Shown here in pieces: positions 27,105-34,000 of a DNA stretch of 47,532 nt (position 1 is the stretch's first letter; every line of letters starts with the position of its first letter). The DNA lies in the NCBI GenBank assembly GCA_031269535.1, contig JAISZA010000129.1, positions 1-47,532 of the forward strand, read 5' to 3'. Under the pieces are notes generated by a model. The model saw only the letters and a program-made list of their open reading frames with translations, was not told the origin of the DNA and did no database searches. The stretch comes from Tannerellaceae bacterium. GTDB taxonomy: Bacteria; Bacteroidota; Bacteroidia; Bacteroidales; Tannerellaceae. Both the position numbers and the translations under genes were made by a program.

Positions 27105-28058
27105 TCAAATAGCGGCAGACCTCCGTAACCGTTCTTCAGCAATTTGTATGTACTCAGCGTTCAGGTCAATCCCGATATAATTCCTGCCCAAAATCCGGGC
27201 AACTACGCCCGTAGTTCCTGAGCCGAAGAAGGGATCAATTACAACCCCTCCGGCCGGACAGCCTGCCAGGATGCAGGGCTCAATCAGTTCCGGCGGGAAG
27301 GTGGCGAAGTGCGCGCCCCTGAACGGCCTCGTTGGAACTCTCCATACGTCGCGCCTGTTCCGCGCCGGATACCCGTGCGCCATGTTCGGCCAGCGCTCAT
27401 GCGCCCGTCTGGCAAAGTTATGTGTCGGATCGTCTGAGACCTGCGAGTATTTGGGGCTATCCTTTGCGACCGTATCCCTGCGCCCGTCATATTTTGCCGG
27501 CTCCATGATCGCCCGGTGGTCATAATAATACTTGGGGCTTTTGGACAGCAGGAACAGGGACTCGTGGCTTTTGGTGCACCTGTCCGTAACACTTTCCGGC
27601 ATCGCGTTCGGCTTGTGCCAGATAATCTCCTGCCTCAGGTACCAGCCGGATGAGCGCAGTGCGAAGGCTAACATCCACGGTATGCCGATCAGGTCTTTAT
27701 TTTTGCACCCTTCCAACCGGTAGGGCTTGTCAAACAAATATCCGGTAGAACTCGCTTTAGGCTGCATGCTCCGGTTGATGCCTCCCTTGCCGCGTCCGCT
27801 TCCGGCGTAACTGTCGCCGATATTCAGCCAAAGGGTGCCTTCCGTCTTTAGTACCCTGTAAACCTGATTGAACACGTCCAACAGCCGTTCTACGTACGCC
27901 CGCGTGGTGGATTCGAGTCCGATCTGCCCGTCAACGTGATAGTCCCTCAGTCCGAAATACGGGGGGCTTGTAACGCAACAGTCGACCGAACTGTCCGGGA
28001 GCGTGGCGAGCACCTCCTTCGCATCGCCGGTATAAATTCTATTTAATGATCCCGTCAT
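27105..28058 (-). CDS. DNA methyltransferase (beta class, TSPPY) of the modification cassette
   Basis: A 317-residue site-specific DNA methyltransferase. Motif IV (CVTSPPYFGLRDY, near residue 30) precedes motif I (DPFFGSGTTGVVARILG, near residue 275), the beta-class order. TSPPY indicates N4-cytosine or N6-adenine amino-methylation. The middle has IIWHKPNAMPESV and SHESLFLLSKS, typical of stand-alone phage methylases. ATG 28058 is preferred to a TTG three codons up; it overlaps the formyltransferase-like gene by 20 bases, so they are co-transcribed. Strikingly GC-rich compared with the surroundings. Probable role: protects phage or element DNA from restriction, or the first step of a larger base modification. 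Confidence 0.9.
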   Translation of the reverse strand: MTGSLNRIYTGDAKEVLATLPDSSVDCCVTSPPYFGLRDYHVDGQIGLESTTRAYVERLLDVFNQVYRVLKTEGTLWLNIGDSYAGSGRGKGGINRSMQPKASSTGYLFDKPYRLEGCKNKDLIGIPWMLAFALRSSGWYLRQEIIWHKPNAMPESVTDRCTKSHESLFLLSKSPKYYYDHRAIMEPAKYDGRRDTVAKDSPKYSQVSDDPTHNFARRAHERWPNMAHGYPARNRRDVWRVPTRPFRGAHFATFPPELIEPCILAGCPAGGVVIDPFFGSGTTGVVARILGRNYIGIDLNAEYIQIAEERLRRSAAI

Positions 28059-28527
28059 AGCTTGCAAACCTTTCTATCTGCGGGATTCGCCTTTTATATC
28101 CTGACGACAGGGCATTGACCGCCCGTTCCAGTGTCCGGCACATCGCCGGCAGTATCTCCTTTTCATAAAACTCACGCGGGCGCAGGCTGTAGTCAATCCT
28201 TATGACCTCCTGCTCGCAGATATCGCCCGCGTCCAGCCTTTCGTTCGCCCAGAACCAGGTTGCCGCCGTTACGGGTTCCTTCCGGCGGTATGCCCAGCGG
28301 ATGGCGCTCGCCCCGCGCCCGTATGGCAGCGGACTGGGGTGGAATATCAGCGTACCATGGACGGGGGCGCTCAGCGCTTCGGAGGATAACCTTTCGGTCA
28401 GCAGCGGCGCGATCGCCAGGTCTGCCGTCCGGGCAACATCCGTTACCGTATGACCCAACCGGGCGATAACGGCCTTTGCGGCCTTATATGCCGGCGTGTC
28501 TTCGCTTCCGTATATCCTGACCGTCAT
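28039..28527 (-). CDS. Formyltransferase-like protein of the modification cassette
   Basis: A 162-residue protein with the formyltransferase N-terminal fold. The key loop is LIFHPSPLPYGRGASAIRW (near residues 78-96) and the later acidic residue lies in ERLDAGDICEQ. In Fmt/GART enzymes the loop reads N-x-H-P-S-L-L-P, with Asn and His catalytic. Here His is kept but the Asn position is Ile. Length is that of one domain without the C-terminal tRNA-binding part of Fmt, so it is not a housekeeping methionyl-tRNA formyltransferase. Its overlap with the methyltransferase and its 1-base distance to the ABC/GNAT gene suggest it transfers a formyl or other one-carbon group onto a base or nucleotide. 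That substrate is a guess. Confidence 0.75.
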   Translation of the reverse strand: MTVRIYGSEDTPAYKAAKAVIARLGHTVTDVARTADLAIAPLLTERLSSEALSAPVHGTLIFHPSPLPYGRGASAIRWAYRRKEPVTAATWFWANERLDAGDICEQEVIRIDYSLRPREFYEKEILPAMCRTLERAVNALSSGYKRRIPQIERFASYDGIIK

Positions 28528-28528
28528 C

Positions 28529-29482
28529 TTACCCTCCTATATACTTGAAGGCCTGTACCGCCCTGAAATGGCCGCCATAGCCGACCGCACACCTGTTCGT
28601 TATTCCCCTTTTTTTAAAGGAGCGTTTTAAGGAGGAAGCGGAACGGGACTTGTTGTCACCGTAAAGGCTCGCCCTTGTTTGCTCCCACCTCTTTGAGCGT
28701 CGGAGCGCTGCGCATAACTGCGGATGCGACGTGTGGAAAAACGTAGGATACTCATACCCGCAGCGGCCGTTTCCCCGCAGGTGGTACTCGCCGATGAAGT
28801 CGAGAAAGCGCGTCCCGACTCCTGCGCCCTGCCATTCCGGCATGACGACTAACCGCGTCGCCCGGTATGATCTGGCGGTGAACATAGGGCAAACGGCAAT
28901 GTGACAGACCGGCTCGTTACCGACCATGCCAACGAAGTACTCCGCGGCAACGGGGAGCGGAAGGTCTAAATAGTAATGCGGCTTAAAATGCCTGAAAACA
29001 CTTCCTTTGACCTTATAAATCCGAAGTTCGATTCCTGGGCGTTGCCGAAGGCAGTCGCGGCTGAACCGCGCCTCCCTCGTATCGTATACCCAGTCCGGCT
29101 GCAGCCATTCAATAATATCGTAGTGACAGGAGAGCAGTACAATCTGCCCGCTGCCGCGCCGCCATGTCTTGGCGAAGGCGGACGCCCCGATTCTGGCGAT
29201 CTGACGGTCGATAACGCTTGTAAATTCATCGACCACGGCCTGCTCCGGATGATCGCATACAAGCCGGGCAAGGCCGGCGCGGAACTTTTCCCCGTTGCTG
29301 AGCACGTGAAACGGCCGTAGCCAGGCCGGAACATCGCCCAGGCCAACAGCGGATAGCGCGCCGGCGACGGCGTTAAAGTCTCCTTCCGGTGCGATGCAGT
29401 CCACGATAGGCTTGTTCCTGTCCCAGCCGGCATACAGGTCATGTATGGGCGTGTTAAAGATGCGGCTGCCGAGACTTGTTTT
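28529..29482 (-). pseudogene. ABC-type ATPase fused to GNAT acetyltransferase, N-terminus lost
   Basis: About 318 codons in one frame. From the N-terminus: the end of a P-loop (GKTSL, codons at 29482-29470), then SRIFNTPIHDLY, the ABC signature-like LSNGEKFRAGLARL, Walker B AVVDEFTSVIDR, and a switch His in IVLLSCHYDI. From about residue 190 a GNAT domain follows with the acetyl-CoA loop VVMPEWQGAGVGTRFLDF. The P-loop's first half is supplied by the start of the phage tape measure gene in another frame, so the natural N-terminus (probably ~60 residues) is missing. A product could start at GTG 29404 but would lack the P-loop. ABC/GNAT fusions occur near phage and island DNA-modification genes, which fits the two genes downstream. 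Confidence 0.75.
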
Positions 29483-29610
29483 CCCGCACCGGCCTTGCTT
29501 GCCATGTTGGATACATTGTCCTGGTAGGTGTTTACACTTTGCTTTGCGTTTCTCAAATTTGCGTCAAAGCCTTTTGTGTCAAGTAGTAACCGGGTTAATA
29601 TATCAGACAT
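29483..29610 (-). pseudogene. Tail tape measure protein, first ~42 codons only
   Basis: Starts MSDILTRLLLDTKGFDANL, continues RNAKQSVNTYQDNVSNMASK and reaches AGAGK before running into the ABC-ATPase sequence in a wrong frame. The opening (short helix, TKGFDANL, then a heptad-like helix) and position right after the tail chaperones are those of siphophage tape measure genes, which are usually 2-5 kb. The start overlaps the frameshifted chaperone frame by 8 bases. Everything downstream in the tail module is missing, so no functional virion tail can be made. Confidence 0.8.
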
Positions 29611-29917
29611 TGTTTTTCCTTTCTATTTTTTTTGCCCGTTCTCTCAAATCGTGTATCTCTTCTTGTGTGGCCTCTTTGGGTTTTGCCTTCGGGTTTGTAC
29701 ACTCTTTGTCCCACGCGAACGGAAGTAATTTTTCAGGGTCTAATTTCTTTTTACTATTGACTTGCGCTATCATATATATGATTGTGCGGGTTTGCTCCCA
29801 AGATACCCTTTGCCGCTTATTATAGCCTTCCAAATAGCACGCTATTTCCGAGATTGTCATCCTGTCAAGGAAATAGTCGGGATCAACCCCGCACTCACCA
29901 ACAATGATTGAAAACAA
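29603..29917 (-). CDS. Tail assembly chaperone, frameshift extension (GT-like)
   Basis: A 104-codon frame overlapping the tape measure start. It has no ATG; reading is best explained as a -1 extension of the preceding gene from the A9 tract at 29948-29956. After the slip the peptide reads EEGKEVSVRELFSIIVGECG and continues VDPDYFLDRMTISEIACYL. It ends in a basic stretch (ERAKKIERKNNV). Two chaperone frames joined by -1 frameshifting before the tape measure gene is the lambda G/GT arrangement conserved in most long-tailed phages. Sequence family not named. Confidence 0.8.
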   Translation of the reverse strand: MFSIIVGECGVDPDYFLDRMTISEIACYLEGYNKRQRVSWEQTRTIIYMIAQVNSKKKLDPEKLLPFAWDKECTNPKAKPKEATQEEIHDLRERAKKIERKNNV

Positions 29918-29922
29918 CTCCC

Positions 29923-30234
29923 TTACGCTGACTTCTTTTCCTTCCTCTTTTTTTTTACTTCGTCGCCCTGTATCAGTTGCGACTGAATCTTAACGGCTTT
30001 GGTAAAGAAGTCTATATACGCGATAAACAGGTTCGGGTCTGCATCGCACCTGTCAATAAATTCATCAAACGATAATCCGAATGTGGGATTACACGCTAAC
30101 AGTGTAGAATAGAATAATAGATACTCATCCGACATCCGGCCAAGCTCGTATATGCGTCCGGCAAGGTTTTCGAATACAAAATAGTTCCGCAAGGAATATT
30201 TTAATACGTATGTGTTTCCGTCAATCTGTATCAC
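29923..30234 (-). CDS. Tail assembly chaperone (G-like)
   Basis: A 103-residue protein (MIQIDGNTYVLKYSLRNYF, then FENLAGRIYELGRMSDEY and FIAYIDFFTKAVKIQSQLI) located between the tail tube gene and the tape measure. It ends in a lysine-rich tail encoded by the slippery A tract (EVKKKRKEKKSA). It coats the tape measure protein during tail assembly in related phages. Start ATG 30234 overlaps the tail tube stop by 4 bases. Confidence 0.75.
   Translation of the reverse strand: MIQIDGNTYVLKYSLRNYFVFENLAGRIYELGRMSDEYLLFYSTLLACNPTFGLSFDEFIDRCDADPNLFIAYIDFFTKAVKIQSQLIQGDEVKKKRKEKKSA
29947..29953 (-). other. Programmed -1 ribosomal frameshift site A_AAA_AAG
   Basis: On the minus strand the zero frame reads GTA AAA AAA AAG, containing the classical heptamer A AAA AAG. 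A -1 slip joins 29923-30234 to the frame ending at 29603, giving a ~211-residue fusion. The extension frame stays open from the slip site. Confidence 0.8.
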
Positions 30235-30692
30235 TCTTCGGGTACGATTTTTGAAAGTTTGCCCGTGCCGGTGAGTGTCACGCTGAATGTAGCATTTTCA
30301 CCGTTGGGTGCGTTTGCGCTAATGCTCGATATGTAAGCATAGCCTTTGTACGACCCGTCAGGCAGCGACCAACCGGTAGACGGTACTTCAGATGCGGCGT
30401 CCGCGTTTTTAGGTATACCGAAGTGCACTTCTACACGTTCATCCGCTAACCACTTATCTACAAGTGTTGCATAGCTTGCCTGCGTCGTGTCTGCGTCGGC
30501 GCTGTACACATTTTCAGAGGTCATCTCCCAAGATTTACCACCAGGTATTGACGCAGCCCAATTCCCTGTATCCTTACTTGAAGTTGACTTCATCTCTGCG
30601 GTCAGACTAAGCGTGTGACTTGTCGCCAACGCGATAGCCTTGCCGCCCACAAATATCATTAGGTCATTGCCTAATAGTTCAGTAGCTTTCAT
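30231..30692 (-). CDS. Major tail (tube) protein
   Basis: A 153-residue protein opening MKATELLGNDLMIFVGGK, then IALATSHTLSLTAEMKSTSSK with KDTGNWAASIPGGKSWEMT, and a late strand region ATFSVTLTGTGKLSKI. This is the tail tube fold of the TP901-1/HK97-type siphophages as seen in Bacteroidales prophages. It sits between the tail completion gene and the chaperones, the expected slot. It overlaps neighbours by 4 bases on both sides. Confidence 0.85.
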   Translation of the reverse strand: MKATELLGNDLMIFVGGKAIALATSHTLSLTAEMKSTSSKDTGNWAASIPGGKSWEMTSENVYSADADTTQASYATLVDKWLADERVEVHFGIPKNADAASEVPSTGWSLPDGSYKGYAYISSISANAPNGENATFSVTLTGTGKLSKIVPEE

Positions 30693-31069
30693 CTCATTAA
30701 TATATTAAAAGTTAATTCTTGTACAGTAGTGGTTTCATTGACGGCAAAACTTTCCCCCGACGTGCAAACACACAATTGAACCCCGTGTTCTGCGGACTTC
30801 TGAAAGTCCAACGCAGACCTTACGGCCTCGCCAAGTTCAATAGATTCAATGTGTCTGTCTGATACTACGCTGATAGTAACATCGACACTATCGGCTAACC
30901 CTCCATCCTTCGTCCTGTCTGTCGTAAACTTTGTTTCGTAGACAATAAATGGGAAGGTAATGTCCTTAGTCACGATGTTGGGAAATATTTTATCCCCTGC
31001 AATATCAGCTACTGCCGTATTGTTTAACAGTGCGCCGTATATGAATTTTCCCGCTGATACACCACTCAT
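30689..31069 (-). CDS. Tail completion protein (DUF3168)
   Basis: A 126-residue protein with the family phrase AVADIAGDKIFPNIVTKDI, then FPFIVYETKFT and SVDVTISVVSDRHIESIELGEAV (sequence read in blocks). DUF3168/gp17-like proteins form the tail-side ring at the head-tail joint. Position between the gp10-like and tube genes agrees. Overlaps both neighbours by 4 bases. Confidence 0.85.
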   Translation of the reverse strand: MSGVSAGKFIYGALLNNTAVADIAGDKIFPNIVTKDITFPFIVYETKFTTDRTKDGGLADSVDVTISVVSDRHIESIELGEAVRSALDFQKSAEHGVQLCVCTSGESFAVNETTTVQELTFNILMR

Positions 31070-31524
31070 TTGTTTTTCTCAATTACACGGTTTATAGATG
31101 CAATAATATTGGATTCTAATACGCGTTCGGCCTCTGCTTTTTTGCTTTCGGTCGCCTGTTTCAGAAATCGGTATTCAGCGATGCGTTTGCCCCTGAAATT
31201 GCCCGCCCTGTTTCTCGATCCGTCGTCAGTTCCGAGTTCAAAGAATTTAAGAATAAACTGTTTTGATCCCTTCTTTCGATGATCCAGCAAGTCCACCCTC
31301 GCGCCGGACGCGTCTTTGTAAACAGTAAGATTAATGTCATTTCTAAGTCTCCTTGCTTTAGGAATTGCAGAAGAAAGATTTTGTTGCGCATCCTTCCTAA
31401 TGATAGATGCAGACTTACGCAACCCTGATTTGATTGCGTTTTTTGACTGCCTGTCATTCAGTTGGGAAAGGAGTGCATTAATTTCTTTCACGTCGACTTT
31501 TACACGATAATCAATCTCACTCAT
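31066..31524 (-). CDS. HK97 gp10-like head-tail protein
   Basis: A 152-residue basic protein: VDVKEINALLSQLNDRQ, then LRKSASIIRKDAQQNLSSAI and a FELGTDDGSRNR loop. The Leu-Arg-K-S-A....I...A..N pattern followed by an aromatic E-x-G-T loop is the HK97 gp10 family. Start overlaps the upstream adaptor gene by 8 bases. Confidence 0.85.
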   Translation of the reverse strand: MSEIDYRVKVDVKEINALLSQLNDRQSKNAIKSGLRKSASIIRKDAQQNLSSAIPKARRLRNDINLTVYKDASGARVDLLDHRKKGSKQFILKFFELGTDDGSRNRAGNFRGKRIAEYRFLKQATESKKAEAERVLESNIIASINRVIEKNK

Positions 31525-31834
31525 TTATTTGTTCAGCGCTAATAATCCATGATCCGGTATGTCTTTCGGGGAACATGGATAAGATTCGGTATTTCAATCC
31601 ACGATGCACAATCCGCATCTTAGGGTCAATGATGTGGTATATCCTGACACGCATTTCAACGCTTCTGCTTTCAACGATTTCACCGGCTACATTTGAATGT
31701 GAGCCACGAGAAAAGGTAACATCCGCTTTGGTGCATATTCTGTCTTCCCAAGCATTAATGATGCCCCCCGATTCATCTCTATTCGAGTTGTTTACTTGAA
31801 AAACAACCTGTTCAGTCAGTCTTCCCGCTATCAT
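31517..31834 (-). CDS. Head-tail adaptor / head closure protein
   Basis: A 105-residue beta-rich protein: MIAGRLTEQVVFQVNNSNR, GGIINAWEDRICTKADV, later MRIVHRGLKYRILSMFPER. The pattern of L...V.........G.....W.....V.A.V, then R....G..Y.I is that of SPP1 gp16-like head closure proteins. Gene order supports it. Start overlaps the connector gene. Confidence 0.85.
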   Translation of the reverse strand: MIAGRLTEQVVFQVNNSNRDESGGIINAWEDRICTKADVTFSRGSHSNVAGEIVESRSVEMRVRIYHIIDPKMRIVHRGLKYRILSMFPERHTGSWIISAEQINE

Positions 31835-32123
31835 TCCTTTCGTACCCTATATAGCTCCAAATATTACGCTCGATCGTAAGGTCAAGTTTGTCATCCTCAC
31901 TTTCCCTATTCTTGTACGAATAAGCTATCGCATACAAGATTGCATGTACAATATCAGAGGGTAGATCACCCTCTGATACATAATGTTCCAACTTCTTTTC
32001 CCTAAGCAATTTTCCAACCTTGCGCTCGCACGCGTCTATCAGAAACGTGATATACGCGTCCTCACTTGTATTGTAGCTGTCTACATTACATTGCGCTTTT
32101 GCAAGTTCCAAAGACACGTACAT
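31812..32123 (-). CDS. Head-tail connector (gp6-like)
   Basis: A 103-residue helical protein: MYVSLELAKAQCNVD, DAYITFLIDACERKVGKLL, PSDIVHAILYAIAYSYKNRE. The pattern matches HK97 gp6/SPP1 gp15 connectors. A strong ribosome binding site, AGGAGG, lies 8 bases upstream on the minus strand (32129-32134), unusual for Bacteroidales genes but common in this phage. Confidence 0.85.
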   Translation of the reverse strand: MYVSLELAKAQCNVDSYNTSEDAYITFLIDACERKVGKLLREKKLEHYVSEGDLPSDIVHAILYAIAYSYKNRESEDDKLDLTIERNIWSYIGYERNDSGKTD

Positions 32124-32135
32124 AACAGCCTCCTT

Positions 32136-33347
32136 TTACTTCCAGGTTGTTTTAGCAAAGCTTTCATCGCGCCGGATACCAGCGTCAAAGTATGCGTTAA
32201 CGACTAACTTAACCTGTCCCTGATCCGCCATCGTGTAGGGATCAACCGTCAAGTCAAGGGCGCCCCACTGTCCTACGAAGTAATCCGCCCAATTACCGAA
32301 TATCGAACCGTACTCATTTGCGCCGGTCTGTAACCCGCTTGCCACGTTCGTGGTAACAAGGCACTTGTGACCATTGAGCAAACCGTCACCGCTGATGATG
32401 AACCCACCGGCACCCGACGTATCCTTAACTTTGGTTTTCAGCAAGCCATAGATGGCAGGATGAATGACGTATGCAAGATTACCCTCCAATGCGTTTGCAG
32501 TATTGATAGCGGTTTCCAGGGCAACGACTTTTCCCCAGTCCACTACTCCACCAGCGGCGGGAGCTGTGGTGAAGAACCCGTCGGGTTTTGTCGCGGCGGT
32601 AGCGTCCTTGCCGAAAATGGTTGCTTCAAGCTTTGCGGCAATAGCCTGTATGAGCTGGTCTCTAAGCATCATGTCGACGCTCAATGAATCCTGTGCCAAC
32701 ATCTGTTTAGAGATGAGAGTTACGGCAGCCATGCGTTTGGGTGTGAAATTCAGTTTGCTGAATGTTCCCGTCCCGTCTGCAGCAGTAGCGGTTTCACCCG
32801 CCCATGCAGCGGTTGTGCCGGAGTACTTCGGGATGCCAACATTGTTAGTAAGCCCTGTAACAATGTTGGCTCCAACTTGCGAAAGGATAAGCTTGGCGCG
32901 TAAAGGCGTCAGAATATCCAGCAGATCGGTATCAATCGCGTAGCCCCCGTTGGCGTCCGTTCCGGCAACAACGGCCGCGCGTTCTTCTACGGGTATGATC
33001 AGGTTTCCGGTTGTTTCCATGCCGGACATTTGAGCCTTACCTCGCTCAATAACAGCGAGGCTCTCATCCGAGTAGTTGCCGGATATGGATTCACGTATTG
33101 CACGCGTCAGGGAGAACCCTCTCTTTTCCGTCTTGTGACTTTCGCCTTTTCCCTTGTTTGCCGCAGCTCTTTCTTCCAATTCAAGACTGATGTCCGCTAA
33201 GCGAATTTGGATAACTCCAAGTTCGTCTGTTTCTTCCGTCTTCAATTGACGCTTTTCGGTCTTGGCTGTCTCTGTGATAGCCTTACCTCTCGTGATGAGT
33301 TGATTCCTTTCGTCTCTCAACTCGGTAGTACTTTTTTCTTTAGACAT
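32136..33347 (-). CDS. Major capsid protein (HK97 fold)
   Basis: A 403-residue capsid protein. The first ~100 residues form a charged coiled-coil scaffold (delta domain: TELRDERNQLITRGKAITE, LADISLELEERAAANKGK), normally removed by the prohead protease. The shell domain follows: NGGYAIDTDLLDILTPLRAK, GIPKYSGTTAAWAGETATA, FTPKRMAAVTLISKQMLAQDS, and a late VDPYTMADQGQVKLVVNAYF. Length and layout are classical, intact. Protease and portal genes directly upstream. Confidence 0.95.
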   Translation of the reverse strand: MSKEKSTTELRDERNQLITRGKAITETAKTEKRQLKTEETDELGVIQIRLADISLELEERAAANKGKGESHKTEKRGFSLTRAIRESISGNYSDESLAVIERGKAQMSGMETTGNLIIPVEERAAVVAGTDANGGYAIDTDLLDILTPLRAKLILSQVGANIVTGLTNNVGIPKYSGTTAAWAGETATAADGTGTFSKLNFTPKRMAAVTLISKQMLAQDSLSVDMMLRDQLIQAIAAKLEATIFGKDATAATKPDGFFTTAPAAGGVVDWGKVVALETAINTANALEGNLAYVIHPAIYGLLKTKVKDTSGAGGFIISGDGLLNGHKCLVTTNVASGLQTGANEYGSIFGNWADYFVGQWGALDLTVDPYTMADQGQVKLVVNAYFDAGIRRDESFAKTTWK

Positions 33348-33358
33348 AAATAAAAAAA

Positions 33359-33955
33359 TTAAAAATTAAACTGATTGTTTATCCTCTCCCAATAGGCTGA
33401 AAGTTCAGCCTCTTTTTCTCTTTCTTCCTGTTCCCGGAGCGCTTTCTCGGCATCTTCTTTCCCACGCATGTAGACGCTTGTCTTTGAATAGGCTGCGGCA
33501 TAAACCGGTGAAACATCGAAGATTTCCCCAATCCTTACGATCGTTCGTTTCCATGTGTTATCCGGCTTCTTTTCCCACTTGTCTTCACCTACCGTAAAGG
33601 CAAACGAACTTTCCTCAACTTCGCCGCGACGGATGTTTTCTAACAACTCATCCCCCAACGCCGTCTTTGGAGCGTCAAAGCGGTATTTCAGCCCTTTCGA
33701 ATCCACAGACAGGTTCAGTGATCCGTTTCCCTTTTTACTGCGAGCCAGGACGCCCCGGCCTTGGTTATGATTAAGCAACGCAAGAACATCGCTTTTAGCA
33801 AGCACACCATCCAGGGCGCCGCGCTCTATGATCTCTTCAAACGATAACCCGTCACTTTTTACATCGAAAAGAAGGGCATACCCCTCTACGGTGCGTTTTT
33901 CATCCTCGGTAATAACCTGAAAGGACGTGTTTCTTATTTCTCTTTTATCATCCAT
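33359..33955 (-). CDS. Prohead maturation protease (HK97 family U35)
   Basis: A 198-residue serine protease. The opening VEGYALLFDVKSDGLSFEE is typical, the catalytic His is in VLALLNHNQGRGVLARS (near residue 63) and the catalytic Ser in EVEESSFAFTV (near residue 117). It cleaves capsid delta domains during head maturation. Placed between portal and capsid as usual. Its start follows a 35-bp element that is repeated before the portal gene. Confidence 0.92.
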   Translation of the reverse strand: MDDKREIRNTSFQVITEDEKRTVEGYALLFDVKSDGLSFEEIIERGALDGVLAKSDVLALLNHNQGRGVLARSKKGNGSLNLSVDSKGLKYRFDAPKTALGDELLENIRRGEVEESSFAFTVGEDKWEKKPDNTWKRTIVRIGEIFDVSPVYAAAYSKTSVYMRGKEDAEKALREQEEREKEAELSAYWERINNQFNF

Positions 33956-33965
33956 AACAATAACC

Positions 33966-34000
33966 TTATATATACTAACAGAAAAAGTGTATTACACTTT
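33966..34000. repeat. 35-bp repeat at portal/protease junction, copy 1
   Basis: Identical over 35 bases to 35244-35278. It contains the dyad AAAGTGT-ATT-ACACTTT and an AT-rich arm TTATATATACTAACAG. It overlaps the portal stop codon and precedes the protease start. Confidence 0.9.

Noticed and set aside
28039-28527. Housekeeping methionyl-tRNA formyltransferase
   Set aside because: Half the usual length, lacks the C-terminal domain and the catalytic Asn, and is embedded in a phage/island cassette.
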